Source: Firmicutes bacterium CAG:460 (GTDB lineage: Bacteria > Bacillota_I > Bacilli_A > RF39 > UBA660). Taken from it: a stretch of 34,949 nucleotides of DNA. Both the position numbers and the translations under genes were made by a program. Positions within the stretch are counted from its first letter, which is position 1. Every line of letters begins with the position of its first letter. The stretch spans positions 32,632-67,580 of the forward strand of contig FR899773.1 of assembly GCA_000437355.1 (NCBI GenBank). Reading direction: 5' to 3'. Of the stretch, positions 15,551 to 24,498 are shown one piece after another. The notes beneath the pieces are model-generated. The model did not search any database. It was given only the letters and a program-made list of their open reading frames with translations, and had not been told where the DNA came from.

Positions 15551-16138
15551 TTATTTTAAATTTTCTTCCATTAATGATTTAACTGTGTTATATAAAAGTT
15601 CATTAGCATTTTTTATATCCATATCAGTTACTTTAAAAGGTTTACCATATCTAATAACTAAATTTTTACTTCTAAAAGTATAATCTCCGGTAATACCAAA
15701 AGGCACAAGATAAGCATCAGTTTTCTTAGCCATTGAAACAGAACCAAATTTAAATGGTAATAAGAATTCTTTAGTTTTATTTCTAGTTCCCTCTGGAAAT
15801 AATCCAATTGCTCCACCATCTTGTAAAGTTTTAATAGCTTCTTCTTTTGCTTTTCCATCATGATTTTGTCTATCTACACTTATACAACCAACAGATGAAA
15901 AGAACCATCTTGTTTTTTTATTATCAAAATATTCCTTTTTAGCCATGTATCTAATATATCTTTTAGTTGAAATTATTGATAAACATTGGTCATATAAATG
16001 TTTATGATTTCCTACTATTAATATTGCTCCAGATGCTGGAATATTTTCTTTTCCTATTATTGTTGGTTTATAATACCACTTAAATATTGGTCCTAGAATA
16101 AATCTACCTACTCTATATAAAATTGGCATTTTATTCAT
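15551..16138 (-). CDS. plsC: 1-acyl-sn-glycerol-3-phosphate acyltransferase-like protein (second copy)
   Basis: Membrane-associated PlsC-type acyltransferase, which adds the second acyl chain to lysophosphatidic acid or a similar acceptor. Motif I is NHKHLYD (NHx4D) near residue 45 and motif III is FPEGTR; VDRQNHDGKAKEE is the usual middle block. The 195 residues are a minimal single-domain form with a hydrophobic N-terminal segment. I chose ATG 16138, where GAGGTG has 6-base spacing; ATG 16141 and GTG 16145 are possible. It overlaps the ligase gene by 8 bases (ATGAATAA), so it is coupled. The acceptor may differ from that of the other copy at 17864. Confidence 0.88.
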   Translation of the reverse strand: MNKMPILYRVGRFILGPIFKWYYKPTIIGKENIPASGAILIVGNHKHLYDQCLSIISTKRYIRYMAKKEYFDNKKTRWFFSSVGCISVDRQNHDGKAKEEAIKTLQDGGAIGLFPEGTRNKTKEFLLPFKFGSVSMAKKTDAYLVPFGITGDYTFRSKNLVIRYGKPFKVTDMDIKNANELLYNTVKSLMEENLK

Positions 16139-17864
16139 CATAATCACCTCTTGTATCTTCTTCTAAACTTTTAAAATCAACTTTACCTAATTTAGTTTTA
16201 GGTAGTCTTTTTCTAAATACAAATTCACTAGGTATCATGTATTTAGATAATTTTTTCTTACAATATGCTTTTATATCATCTTTAACAAACATACCAATAT
16301 ATCCTTCTTTTAGAACAATAAATGCTTTTGGAACTTCTTGTTTATATGGATGTGGAACTCCCACTACGGTACATTGAAGCACAGCAGGATGAGATTCAAT
16401 CACTTCTTCTATATGAGATGGATATACGTTATAACCACTGGTTATAATCATTCTTTTAAGTCTTCCTTTATAGAAAATAAAACCATCACTATCCATATAA
16501 CCTAAGTCTCCAGTATGAAGCCAAACATGTCCATCTTTATGAACTTGCAAAGCCGTATTTGTTTCAGACTCATTATTTAAATAACCTTGCATGAAAGCTT
16601 TAGAATGAACACATATTTCCCCCACTTCACCAAATGGCAAGGTAATACGACTTGCTGGATCAATTATTTTAACTTGATTTCCTGGTAAAGGTATACCAAC
16701 AGAACCAGATTTATTTACATCATCACAAGCAAGACAAACTGCAGCTAAAGCTTCTGATAAGCCATACCCTTGTGTAATTTTTCCTGGAGAATTGTGTTCT
16801 TTTAAATACTTATTTACTCTATCTTCTAAAGATTTTGGTAAGATATCTCCCCCAGAAACAATATATTTTAAATTAGATAAATCTAATTTTTTTACATTAT
16901 TATTACTAATTAAAGCTTCATATAAAGTTGGAACCCCTAAAACACAGGATGGTTTCTTTTTTTGAAACATAATATCAAATTTTTTAGCATCAAATTGAGG
17001 AATTAATATTGAATAACATCCTAGAGCTAAAGGTGTATGCATTAAAACACTTAAACCAAAGCCATGAAAATTTGGCATAATTGCTAAACAACAATCTCCA
17101 GCATGAAGATTTTTCATAAGTATATTTTCTTGTAAAGCGCCAAGAATAAAGGCTCTATTTTGAATTACAACATTCTTTGGAGTACCACTAGTTCCACCAC
17201 TATGAATTATAACTGCTGGAGTATCTTTACAAAACTTCGGAAACTTAATGTGATTAGTAACATAATACTTTTTATAAAACTTTTTCCAACTATAATACAT
17301 ATTATTTTTAGGATATTTTTTATACTTACCAATTTGACTTAAGTTATAAAATAGTTTCATATAGATAGGCATATAATCTGCTGCACTAGCAAATATTACG
17401 GCATCAACACTAGACTTACCAATAACATTTTCTATTTTGTTATAAAAAGTATTAAGCATAACTAGATATTTACTTTTTGTTGAATTTAAACTAAATAATA
17501 TTTCTTCTTCACTAGATAATGGATGAACCATATTAGCAATAGCACCCATCTTATTTAAAGCATATAAAACTACTAAAACATTTGGTATGTTTGGTAAACT
17601 AATTGTTACAATGTCACCATGTTTTACTCCAGAAGAATGAAAAACTTTAGCCCATTCATTTATTTCTTCAATAAAATCTTTATATAAACATTTCTTGCCC
17701 ATGTATTCATAAGCAATATAATTTGGATATAAATGTGCACTTTTCTTTACTTGGTCATACATACTTATATCAGGTATTTTAATATTTAATTCTTCTTTAG
17801 TATAATATTTTGCCCATGGTTCGGGAATGGGTTTTCTTCTTCTTAAAAAAGAAAATATATTCAT
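16131..17864 (-). CDS. AMP-dependent acyl-CoA (or acyl-ACP) synthetase
   Basis: Activates a fatty acid with ATP and joins it to CoA or ACP. The 577 residues carry the adenylate-forming core: SGGTSGTPK at 222-230 (A3), GYGLSEA from 366 (A5, with Leu-Ser where Thr is common), HTGDLGYMDSDGF from 450 (A7), GRLKRMIITSGYNVYP (A8) and PKTKLGKVDF with the catalytic Lys561 (A10). Its position between two PlsC-type acyltransferases, with a 1-base stop/start overlap upstream and 8-base overlap downstream, suggests that it supplies acyl groups to them, as in the fused Aas protein of Escherichia coli. Chain length cannot be told. Confidence 0.9.
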   Translation of the reverse strand: MNIFSFLRRRKPIPEPWAKYYTKEELNIKIPDISMYDQVKKSAHLYPNYIAYEYMGKKCLYKDFIEEINEWAKVFHSSGVKHGDIVTISLPNIPNVLVVLYALNKMGAIANMVHPLSSEEEILFSLNSTKSKYLVMLNTFYNKIENVIGKSSVDAVIFASAADYMPIYMKLFYNLSQIGKYKKYPKNNMYYSWKKFYKKYYVTNHIKFPKFCKDTPAVIIHSGGTSGTPKNVVIQNRAFILGALQENILMKNLHAGDCCLAIMPNFHGFGLSVLMHTPLALGCYSILIPQFDAKKFDIMFQKKKPSCVLGVPTLYEALISNNNVKKLDLSNLKYIVSGGDILPKSLEDRVNKYLKEHNSPGKITQGYGLSEALAAVCLACDDVNKSGSVGIPLPGNQVKIIDPASRITLPFGEVGEICVHSKAFMQGYLNNESETNTALQVHKDGHVWLHTGDLGYMDSDGFIFYKGRLKRMIITSGYNVYPSHIEEVIESHPAVLQCTVVGVPHPYKQEVPKAFIVLKEGYIGMFVKDDIKAYCKKKLSKYMIPSEFVFRKRLPKTKLGKVDFKSLEEDTRGDYDE

Positions 17865-18433
17865 TACTCTTTACCTCTTTCCTTTTTAATTATATTCATT
17901 AACTTTTCAGTTTCTTCCTTTATATCATCATTACATTTAATTGGTTCTAAAAATTTAATTATTAAATCCTTAGAAAACAATCGATATTTACCAGTTATAA
18001 CAAAAGGAACTATTGGACTATTTGTATCAACAGCCATTTTTACAGCACCTTTTTTAAATTTTAACATATGTCCTTCTTTTTCAGTAGTTCCTTCAGGAAA
18101 TATACCAATTAACTTTTCTTTTTTTAAATATCTTTCTGCAGTTACTAAAGCATTTCCATCTCTAGATTTTCTATCAACTGGAATAAGCCCAAGGTGTCCA
18201 AAAATAATTCTCTTCGGCCATTTCCACAATTCCTTTTTAGCTAAAAAATGAACATTTCTTTTGGTTGAACTAATTAAAAGTGGAGCATCAAATATACTAG
18301 TGTGATTTCCTGCTAAAATAACTCTTCCCTTTTCAGGTATGTTTTCAAGTCCAATAAACTTTGGTCTTACAAATGTTTTAAAAACAAATGTAATTAATGG
18401 TCTTAATATTTTATATAATAAATTATCTTTCAT
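17864..18433 (-). CDS. plsC: 1-acyl-sn-glycerol-3-phosphate acyltransferase (PlsC type, first copy)
   Basis: PlsC-type acyltransferase of 189 residues: NHTSIFDAP (NHx4D, motif I), then LIPVDRKSRDG, FPEGTTEKEG (motif III, Thr where Arg is usual) and VPFVITGKYR (motif IV). First gene of the three-gene lipid operon. ATG 18433 is chosen because GAGGA lies 7 bases before it; an ATG 6 codons upstream overlaps that site. It is only modestly similar to the second copy at 15551, so this is not a recent duplication. Confidence 0.9.
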   Translation of the reverse strand: MKDNLLYKILRPLITFVFKTFVRPKFIGLENIPEKGRVILAGNHTSIFDAPLLISSTKRNVHFLAKKELWKWPKRIIFGHLGLIPVDRKSRDGNALVTAERYLKKEKLIGIFPEGTTEKEGHMLKFKKGAVKMAVDTNSPIVPFVITGKYRLFSKDLIIKFLEPIKCNDDIKEETEKLMNIIKKERGKE

Positions 18434-18452
18434 ATATCTTTCCTCATACAAT

Positions 18453-18481
18453 ATTTTAACAAATTTCTTCTAAAAAGTCTC
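18453..18481 (-). promoter_or_regulatory. Promoter candidate of the lipid operon
   Basis: Minus strand: TAAAAT (18453-18458) with extended TGT, 17 bases from a weak -35 (GAGACT, 18476-18481). Confidence 0.45.
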
Positions 18482-18522
18482 TATTTATAATAAAGTTTTT
18501 AATTTTTTTGGAATTTTCTACT

Positions 18523-18551
18523 TTGACAAAAACAAACTAATATATTATTAT
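18523..18551 (+). promoter_or_regulatory. Promoter of a candidate small RNA
   Basis: Plus strand: TTGACA (18523-18528), 17-base spacer, TATTAT (18546-18551). Near-consensus, yet no gene follows on this strand; the neighbours are both on the minus strand. Confidence 0.65.
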
Positions 18552-18557
18552 GTATAT

Positions 18558-18634
18558 AATAAAGCGATTTGCATAAATTAAAAATGAAACATCCAGCTTG
18601 AGGAGATTGAATGCAACCGTAGATGTTTTTTTAA
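18558..18634 (+). ncRNA. Candidate small RNA between valS and plsC
   Basis: About 75 bases from the predicted start near 18558 to a T-run at 18626-18632. The 3' part is closed by AAACATC (18587-18593) pairing with GATGTTT (18622-18628), enclosing a 28-base loop. In the loop GAGGAG (18600-18605) stands five bases before ATG CAA CCG TAG (18611-18622), a three-codon micro-ORF with perfect spacing. I do not recognise an RNA family. The strand assignment rests on the near-consensus promoter and the T-run. Confidence 0.45.
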
Positions 18635-18653
18635 AACCTTATCAATCACAATC

Positions 18654-18681
18654 AAAAAGCCATCAGATAATTTCTGATAGC
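18654..18681 (-). terminator. Intrinsic terminator of valS
   Basis: Minus strand: GCTATCAGA (18673-18681), loop AATTA, TCTGATGGC (18659-18667), nine pairs with one wobble, then TTTTT. It follows six bases after the valS stop. Confidence 0.88.
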
Positions 18682-18687
18682 ATTTTG

Positions 18688-21207
18688 TTATTCATTTTTT
18701 AATTTTTCTAATTTTTCTTCTTCATCTTTTAAAGTATTTTTTTCCTTTTCTACAAGTTCCTTTGGAGCTTTATTTAAATAGTTTTCATTACTTAAAAGAT
18801 TTTTTCTTCTAGCAATTGAGGCTTCTAAATCACTGATTTGTTTATTTTTTAACATAATATCTTCTTCAGTGATTTCTTTTTCATAATATAAATCAATATT
18901 ATAATTTTTATAAATACAACTATATTTTGCACCAGATATTTTAGTATGTTCATCTGGCTTAATACGAAGTAATTTAAATATTAAGCTATAATCATCATCA
19001 CTATTTATCTTTATACCAAAATCTTTACCAATTTTATTTTCTAGTTTTACATTTCTAAATACTTTAATAAATTCAATGATATTATCAAATTCTTCACATT
19101 CTTTTGTAAAAATTTCATCTTTATTATATTCTGGATATTTTGATAATATAATATTTTCTTCATAAATTGGTAAATTATTATAAAGTTCATCAGTTACATA
19201 TGGCATAAATGGATGTAACATTTTTAAAATACATGATAATACTTTATATAGCACTGATTTTGTTGTTTTACTTTCTAAACTAAATTTAGCAAATTCAATG
19301 TAGTTATCACAAAAATCATTCCATACAAAACTATATATTTGGCTACCGACATTATTAAATTCATAATGTTCCATGTTTTTTGTTACACTTCTAATAGTGT
19401 TATTTAATTTTGTAAGTATCCATTTATCTTCAGTTTTTAAATCATCAAATTCAAGTTCTGTTAATTCTTCGATATTCATTAAAACAAATCTTGAGGCATT
19501 CCATAATTTATTAATGAAATTCCATGTTGATTTTACTTTTTCTTCATCATATCTAAGGTCTGTTCCTGCAGCTGCACTAGTTGTTAAGAAGAACCTTAAA
19601 GCATCTGCTCCATATGTATCAATTACATCCATTGGGTCAACACCATTACCTAAGGATTTACTCATTTTTCTTCCCTTTTTATCTCTGATAAGCCCATGAA
19701 TTAAACAATCTTTAAATGGTCTTTCTCCCGTAAAATGTAAGCCTTGGAATGTCATTCTATTTACCCAGAATGGAATGATATCATAACCAGTTACTAAGAC
19801 ATTATTTGGATAGAATTTCTTAAAGTCTTCAGTATTATTTGGCCAACCTAAAGTTGAAAATGGCCATAAAGCACTTGAGAACCAAGTATCTAAAACATCA
19901 GTATCTTGCTCCCATCCTTCACCGGCAGGTGCAACCTCACCAACATAAACTTCATCACCTTTATACCAAGCAGGAATTCTATGTCCCCACCAAAGTTGAC
20001 GTGATATACACCAGTCATATGTAATTTCCATCCAGTGGTTCATTATTTTTTCAAATCTAGTTGGAACAAAATTTACTTTTGTATCTTTATTCTTTTGATT
20101 TTCTAATACTCTATCTGCAAGAGGACGCATTTTAACAAACCATTGTTTTGATAAGTATGGTTCAATCATAACTCCACTTCTTTCACTGTGACCAACATTG
20201 TGAGTTATTTCTTCAATACTGATAAGTAAATCTTTTTCTTTTAAGGCTTCAACTAACTTTTCACGAGCTTCAAACCTATCTAAGCCTTTAAATTCTAAGG
20301 CATTTTCATTCATTGTGCCATCAGGATTAATACATACAATCCGCTCTAAGTTATGGCGATTACCAACTTCAAAGTCATTTGGATCATGAGCTGGAGTTAT
20401 TTTTACAATACCTGTTCCAAATTCTGGGTCAGCATGTTCATCACCAATAATTGGAATAAGTTTATTAACTAAAGGTAAGATAACATTTTTACCAATTAAA
20501 TCTTTGTATCGTTCATCATTTGGGTTAACTGCAACTGCTGTATCTCCAAATAATGTTTCTGGTCTAGTTGTTGCTACTTCTAAAAATTCGCTAGTTCCTT
20601 CGATAAAATATTTAATATGATAAAATGCACCTTTTACTTCTTTATAAATAACTTCTTCATTAGATAGTGCTGTCATAGCTTGTGGGTCCCAATTTATTAT
20701 TCTTTCTCCACGATAAATTAAACCTTCATCATATAAAGTTTTAAATACATGATTTACAGCTTTATTTAATCCTTCATCTAATGTAAATCTTTCTTTAGAA
20801 TAACATAAAGCAAGACCTAATTTTGCCCATTGTTCATGAATATTATTAGCATATTCATTTTTCCAATCCCAAGCATATTTTAACCATTCTTCACGAGTAA
20901 TTCCACGAGGATTAATTCCCATATCTCTTAGCTTAGCATCAACTTTAGCTTGAGTTGCAATACCAGCATGGTCCATTCCTGGAACCCATACAGCATTAAA
21001 TCCTTGCATTCTTTTAAAACGAATTAATATATCTTGAAGTGTTGTATCCCAGGCATGACCTAAATGTAATTTACCAGTAACATTTGGGGGAGGAATAACT
21101 ATTGCATATGGTGGTAATCCATCTTTTTCTTCAAAATAATTATTTCGAACCCATTTAGCATATTTACCTTCTTCAACACTTAAATGATTATACTTTTTTT
21201 CTAACAT
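18688..21207 (-). CDS. valS: Valyl-tRNA synthetase
   Basis: Class I synthetase that charges tRNA-Val and edits mischarged threonine. The 839 residues have HLGH at 48-51, the editing domain with TTRPETLFGDTAVAV from about 213, KMSKS at 514-518, the anticodon-binding helical domain, and a C-terminal coiled coil (about 775-839) of Lys/Glu repeats typical of ValRS. It is a little shorter than the usual 880. ATG 21207 (MLEKKYNHLS) follows GAAGGG; the 22 codons upstream in frame lie in the T-box terminator and are not translated. Controlled by the T-box leader at 21209-21418. Confidence 0.97.
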   Translation of the reverse strand: MLEKKYNHLSVEEGKYAKWVRNNYFEEKDGLPPYAIVIPPPNVTGKLHLGHAWDTTLQDILIRFKRMQGFNAVWVPGMDHAGIATQAKVDAKLRDMGINPRGITREEWLKYAWDWKNEYANNIHEQWAKLGLALCYSKERFTLDEGLNKAVNHVFKTLYDEGLIYRGERIINWDPQAMTALSNEEVIYKEVKGAFYHIKYFIEGTSEFLEVATTRPETLFGDTAVAVNPNDERYKDLIGKNVILPLVNKLIPIIGDEHADPEFGTGIVKITPAHDPNDFEVGNRHNLERIVCINPDGTMNENALEFKGLDRFEAREKLVEALKEKDLLISIEEITHNVGHSERSGVMIEPYLSKQWFVKMRPLADRVLENQKNKDTKVNFVPTRFEKIMNHWMEITYDWCISRQLWWGHRIPAWYKGDEVYVGEVAPAGEGWEQDTDVLDTWFSSALWPFSTLGWPNNTEDFKKFYPNNVLVTGYDIIPFWVNRMTFQGLHFTGERPFKDCLIHGLIRDKKGRKMSKSLGNGVDPMDVIDTYGADALRFFLTTSAAAGTDLRYDEEKVKSTWNFINKLWNASRFVLMNIEELTELEFDDLKTEDKWILTKLNNTIRSVTKNMEHYEFNNVGSQIYSFVWNDFCDNYIEFAKFSLESKTTKSVLYKVLSCILKMLHPFMPYVTDELYNNLPIYEENIILSKYPEYNKDEIFTKECEEFDNIIEFIKVFRNVKLENKIGKDFGIKINSDDDYSLIFKLLRIKPDEHTKISGAKYSCIYKNYNIDLYYEKEITEEDIMLKNKQISDLEASIARRKNLLSNENYLNKAPKELVEKEKNTLKDEEEKLEKLKNE

Positions 21208-21208
21208 A

Positions 21209-21418
21209 AATACCCTTCTTTCTAAAAATAAAAAGAGATGATACCAAAGGAGTGCTTTTGTGCACGGTACCATCCCTTTATTTAACTTAATTGATTTTAT
21301 AGCATCTCTGCATTATTTCTCCTTAAGCAACCTTCATATATCTTCCTTATTAGCTTCCACCAAATGCTAACTCTCTTTAAATTCAGAATATACTACTCCT
21401 CAAAAATCATCAAAATAT
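21209..21418 (-). promoter_or_regulatory. T-box riboswitch leader of valS
   Basis: The leader senses uncharged tRNA-Val and opens transcription of valS. On the minus strand it shows the early AGTA element, an apical loop with TGGTGGAAG closed by TTAGC/GCTAA, the T-box core GGGATGGTACCGTGC (around 21268-21282), and a terminator in which GATGGTACC pairs with GGTATCATC before a T-rich run. The likely specifier is GTT, a valine codon, at 21329-21331 within ATGAAGGTTGC. A promoter lies at 21425-21453. Confidence 0.93.
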
Positions 21419-21424
21419 AAACAT

Positions 21425-21453
21425 ATTTTAGCACAAGATTTAAGATAGTTCAA
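21425..21453 (-). promoter_or_regulatory. Promoter of the valS T-box leader
   Basis: Minus strand: TTGAAC (21448-21453), 17-base spacer, TAAAAT (21425-21430) with extended TGC. The -35 lies in the last codons of the upstream gene. Confidence 0.6.
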
Positions 21454-22351
21454 GACTTTCTTGTAAGTTTTTATCAACCATTATATTAATATTTCCATCC
21501 CTTACATCAAAATATAAATCATTATAACTACTTAAACTTACTTGTTTTATCATTGGATTTAATAAATCTTCATAAATATATAAATCATTATTATTAACTA
21601 TAAATATATTTTTATCTACTCCATATACTTTAGTTTTTGGTAAATCACTTAAATATTCTAAACCATTTTTATCAATTATATGATATGTACCATTTTCATA
21701 TGTAATTATATACTTATCATTAAAATCTACTATTTCATTATTTATCGGTGTTATATCAGCAACTCCATTATTATTTAATATATACCACATTCCATCTTTT
21801 TTAACTATAAACTTTGATACATCTAATTTAGAATTAATTATATGTGCTGGAAGAGCTATATAATCATAAACTCTATCAATTGCTTTATTTGATAAATCAA
21901 AGAATATAACACCATATTTATTATCTTTTTTTACTATTCCAAACTCATTTGTAGCTGATACTCCGTAGTTTTTAACACTTTCATAGGTATCAACAATACT
22001 TCCCTTTATTAAATTAAATAGCACAACATTATCATTTTCTTTAAATATTCCATAATATTTATTAATAACACTATTTACATCCATTACATCACTTTTATAA
22101 TAATTAGTATGATAATTTACATCATCTATTTCATTACTAGCATTATTACATGTACTACATTCATATGTTGTTAATAATTCATTTTCATAATAGAAGTATA
22201 ATTTATTATTATAAATAAATTCTTTATTAGGATTATCATCTTTTGTTTCAGTTTTACCTGTATTAAAGTTTTTTATTGTTCCATATATACCCATTGGTAA
22301 TATTATTACTAGTAACACTATAATAGTTATTAATGTCTTTTTATCCTTCAT
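21440..22351 (-). CDS. Membrane-anchored repeat protein (WG-like), unknown function
   Basis: A 303-residue protein with a single N-terminal signal anchor (about 5-24) and a beta-rich extracytoplasmic part. It contains short strands such as NKLYFYYENELLTTYECSTC, FGIVKKDNKYGVIFF and KFIVKKDGMWYILNNNG, similar to WG beta repeats that can form propeller-like structures. The block KLYFYxxxxxxxTYEC occurs twice more in the next gene upstream (22360), so the two are paralogous modules. It starts 8 bases after that gene's stop with AAGGTGA before the ATG. Two close cysteines (CSTC) are present. Function unknown. Confidence 0.65.
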   Translation of the reverse strand: MKDKKTLITIIVLLVIILPMGIYGTIKNFNTGKTETKDDNPNKEFIYNNKLYFYYENELLTTYECSTCNNASNEIDDVNYHTNYYKSDVMDVNSVINKYYGIFKENDNVVLFNLIKGSIVDTYESVKNYGVSATNEFGIVKKDNKYGVIFFDLSNKAIDRVYDYIALPAHIINSKLDVSKFIVKKDGMWYILNNNGVADITPINNEIVDFNDKYIITYENGTYHIIDKNGLEYLSDLPKTKVYGVDKNIFIVNNNDLYIYEDLLNPMIKQVSLSSYNDLYFDVRDGNINIMVDKNLQESLELS

Positions 22352-22359
22352 AATTCACC

Positions 22360-24435
22360 TTAACTTATGGTTACCTTTATTGTACTTCCAACATCTTCTG
22401 GATTAGTAATTATTAATAAATCATTTTTAATTTCATAATTTAAATCTTTATCTATATCTTTAATTTCTAGTTCTTCACTCATTAAATCATTTTTACTATC
22501 ATATTTATATACATGTAAGAAATTACTTCCATCAATTGCTATATAGAAATTACTTTCCATAGCTATATATTTAAATTCATCACTAACTACTTTACCATTT
22601 AAATCATATATTAAATATTTATCATTATTCTTAACTTTTAAATGATTATTACTATATTCCACTATTTCATATTTAGTACTTACTTTACTAGCAAGTTCTA
22701 CACCTTTTTTATTATATAAATGATATGTATCATCACTTCTTTTAATAAGGAAATTATCATTTAGTGATTTAAATGATACATTAGTAATTTTATTATCATT
22801 TTCACCCTTAAATGGAATTAAACCTTTAACATCTTTTGTTAAAATATTAATTAAACCATAAGAATCACTAGTGTTTTTTGCAACTACTAAAGTACCAGCA
22901 GTTGTAATAAAGTTTACTGTTTTTTCTGTATCATGAAAACCAGCATCAACACTTTTATATGTAGCAAGTTTTTTATTACTTTTTAAATCCCAAAGAATTA
23001 TATTATCATTTGCATTCGGACTTTTTGTATCTGCAATAAATACATAAGTATTATTATAAATTGGTAAATAACCATTCTTGACATCTTTATTGTCACTTAA
23101 GAAGATATTACTTTCTTTAGCTATGAAACAATTTTCTAATTCTTTAGTTGCTTCATTTGTATCATTTGCATATTCACATTTATAAGTACCAATTAAATTA
23201 GTTTTTTCTTCATCACTATAGAAATATAATTTACCGCCAAAATAACTTATATAAGAAATATTCTTGCTTACTACACCATCACTTAAATTGATTTTTGTGT
23301 AATCTTCACCATATTCTATACGCATTGTATTATTTGTTACTACTACATTAAACGCTTCTTCTTTACCAGTTTGTCTTAAATTATCATTAAATACTAATTT
23401 AGTATTATAATCACTAGATGTTATTCTTATTCCATCTAAATTCATTGGATTACCATTTACATCATAAACAAATAATTTCTTTCCTTCTGCTGCTATAATA
23501 TAATTATTTACAAATCTTATATAATTATATTCTTTATTTACTACTACTTCACCATTATAATTGTATACAAAATAGTTATTATTTACCTTAACGCTAATAT
23601 TATTTGCATCAAAATTCATAATAGTACCAGGAACATTCTTACTTACACTATCCCCATCAAAATTAATTAACTTATAATTGTTATTTGTAGCAACTACTAA
23701 ATTATTAGTATCTTCAATATATCCCATATAATCATATGAAGTATCAATAGCTTTACTTACCTTTTTATCTAGGTTTATTAAATTATAATTGCCATCTTTT
23801 TTTAAAATAACATATTTATCTTTTACTTTTTTTACTAAACTATATGTATCTATTATCTTTTTTTCTTTCATGTCATATAATGATACTTCACCTTTTTCTT
23901 TAGTTTCATCATCATATATAAATACATAATTATCTATTATATCAGTTCTAATATTTACTAATCCACCATTTTCATAAACTTTTTTATTTACATCAAATGT
24001 GTCTTCATTACTAAAATATGCAACATAACATAAATTTTCATTCTTGTTTGTACATTCATATTCACCGATTTCTTTTTTATCATTATCTATAAATATTAGT
24101 TTTCCATCTTCATATTTATAGTTATCTTTTTCTATTACTACAGTTGGTTCTTTGTAATCATCTTTATGATTATCTTTCTTAAACACTAAAAAGTATAGAA
24201 GGATACCGCCTATAACTAGTAATATTATTACTATACTTGCAATTATTATTATCTTTTTTTTCTTACTTAACTTGCTCCATCCACTTGGTTTTTTCTCTTT
24301 TTTTGATGGAGTTTCACTTACTTTTTCCATATCATATTGGGTATTTGTTATTTCTTCATTTTCATCAATTTCTACGATTTCATTCATTGGTTTACTTTCT
24401 AAAATTTCTATTTCTTTTGTATTTTCTTCTTCCAT
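22360..24435 (-). CDS. Large membrane-anchored protein with duplicated beta-repeat module
   Basis: A 691-residue protein: an acidic cytosolic N-terminus (1-50), a basic SKLSKKKK stop, one membrane helix (about 64-86), then an extracytoplasmic part of some 600 residues made of short beta strands (YVILKKDGNYNLINLDKK, YFVYNYNGEVVVNKEYNYI, KYLIYDLNGKVVSDEFKYI). The module starting KLIFIDNDKKEIGEYEC recurs later as KLYFYSDEEKTNLIGTYKC, each followed by a second cysteine, and again in the next gene. The repeats suggest one or two beta-propellers. ATG 24435 follows GGAGG by 6 bases. Own promoter at 24460. Function unknown; an envelope sensor or scaffold is a guess. Confidence 0.65.
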   Translation of the reverse strand: MEEENTKEIEILESKPMNEIVEIDENEEITNTQYDMEKVSETPSKKEKKPSGWSKLSKKKKIIIIASIVIILLVIGGILLYFLVFKKDNHKDDYKEPTVVIEKDNYKYEDGKLIFIDNDKKEIGEYECTNKNENLCYVAYFSNEDTFDVNKKVYENGGLVNIRTDIIDNYVFIYDDETKEKGEVSLYDMKEKKIIDTYSLVKKVKDKYVILKKDGNYNLINLDKKVSKAIDTSYDYMGYIEDTNNLVVATNNNYKLINFDGDSVSKNVPGTIMNFDANNISVKVNNNYFVYNYNGEVVVNKEYNYIRFVNNYIIAAEGKKLFVYDVNGNPMNLDGIRITSSDYNTKLVFNDNLRQTGKEEAFNVVVTNNTMRIEYGEDYTKINLSDGVVSKNISYISYFGGKLYFYSDEEKTNLIGTYKCEYANDTNEATKELENCFIAKESNIFLSDNKDVKNGYLPIYNNTYVFIADTKSPNANDNIILWDLKSNKKLATYKSVDAGFHDTEKTVNFITTAGTLVVAKNTSDSYGLINILTKDVKGLIPFKGENDNKITNVSFKSLNDNFLIKRSDDTYHLYNKKGVELASKVSTKYEIVEYSNNHLKVKNNDKYLIYDLNGKVVSDEFKYIAMESNFYIAIDGSNFLHVYKYDSKNDLMSEELEIKDIDKDLNYEIKNDLLIITNPEDVGSTIKVTIS

Positions 24436-24459
24436 GGTTAACCTCCGTAATATAATTAA

Positions 24460-24489
24460 ATTATACCACATAATAAAAGAGACTTACAA
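24460..24489 (-). promoter_or_regulatory. Promoter of the repeat-protein pair
   Basis: Minus strand: TTGTAA (24484-24489), 18-base spacer, TATAAT (24460-24465) with extended TGG. The -35 lies in the loop and arm of the upstream terminator. Confidence 0.6.
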
Positions 24490-24498
24490 GTCCCTTTT
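24472..24498 (-). terminator. Intrinsic terminator of the adhesin operon
   Basis: Minus strand: AAAAGGGACT (24489-24498), 4-base loop, AGTCTCTTTT (24475-24484), ten pairs with one wobble, then ATT. The first arm covers the last codons of the adhesin gene and the loop holds the end of its stop codon. Confidence 0.7.

Noticed and set aside
21208..21273. Upstream extension of valS
   Set aside because: It translates the T-box terminator; family alignment starts at 21207.
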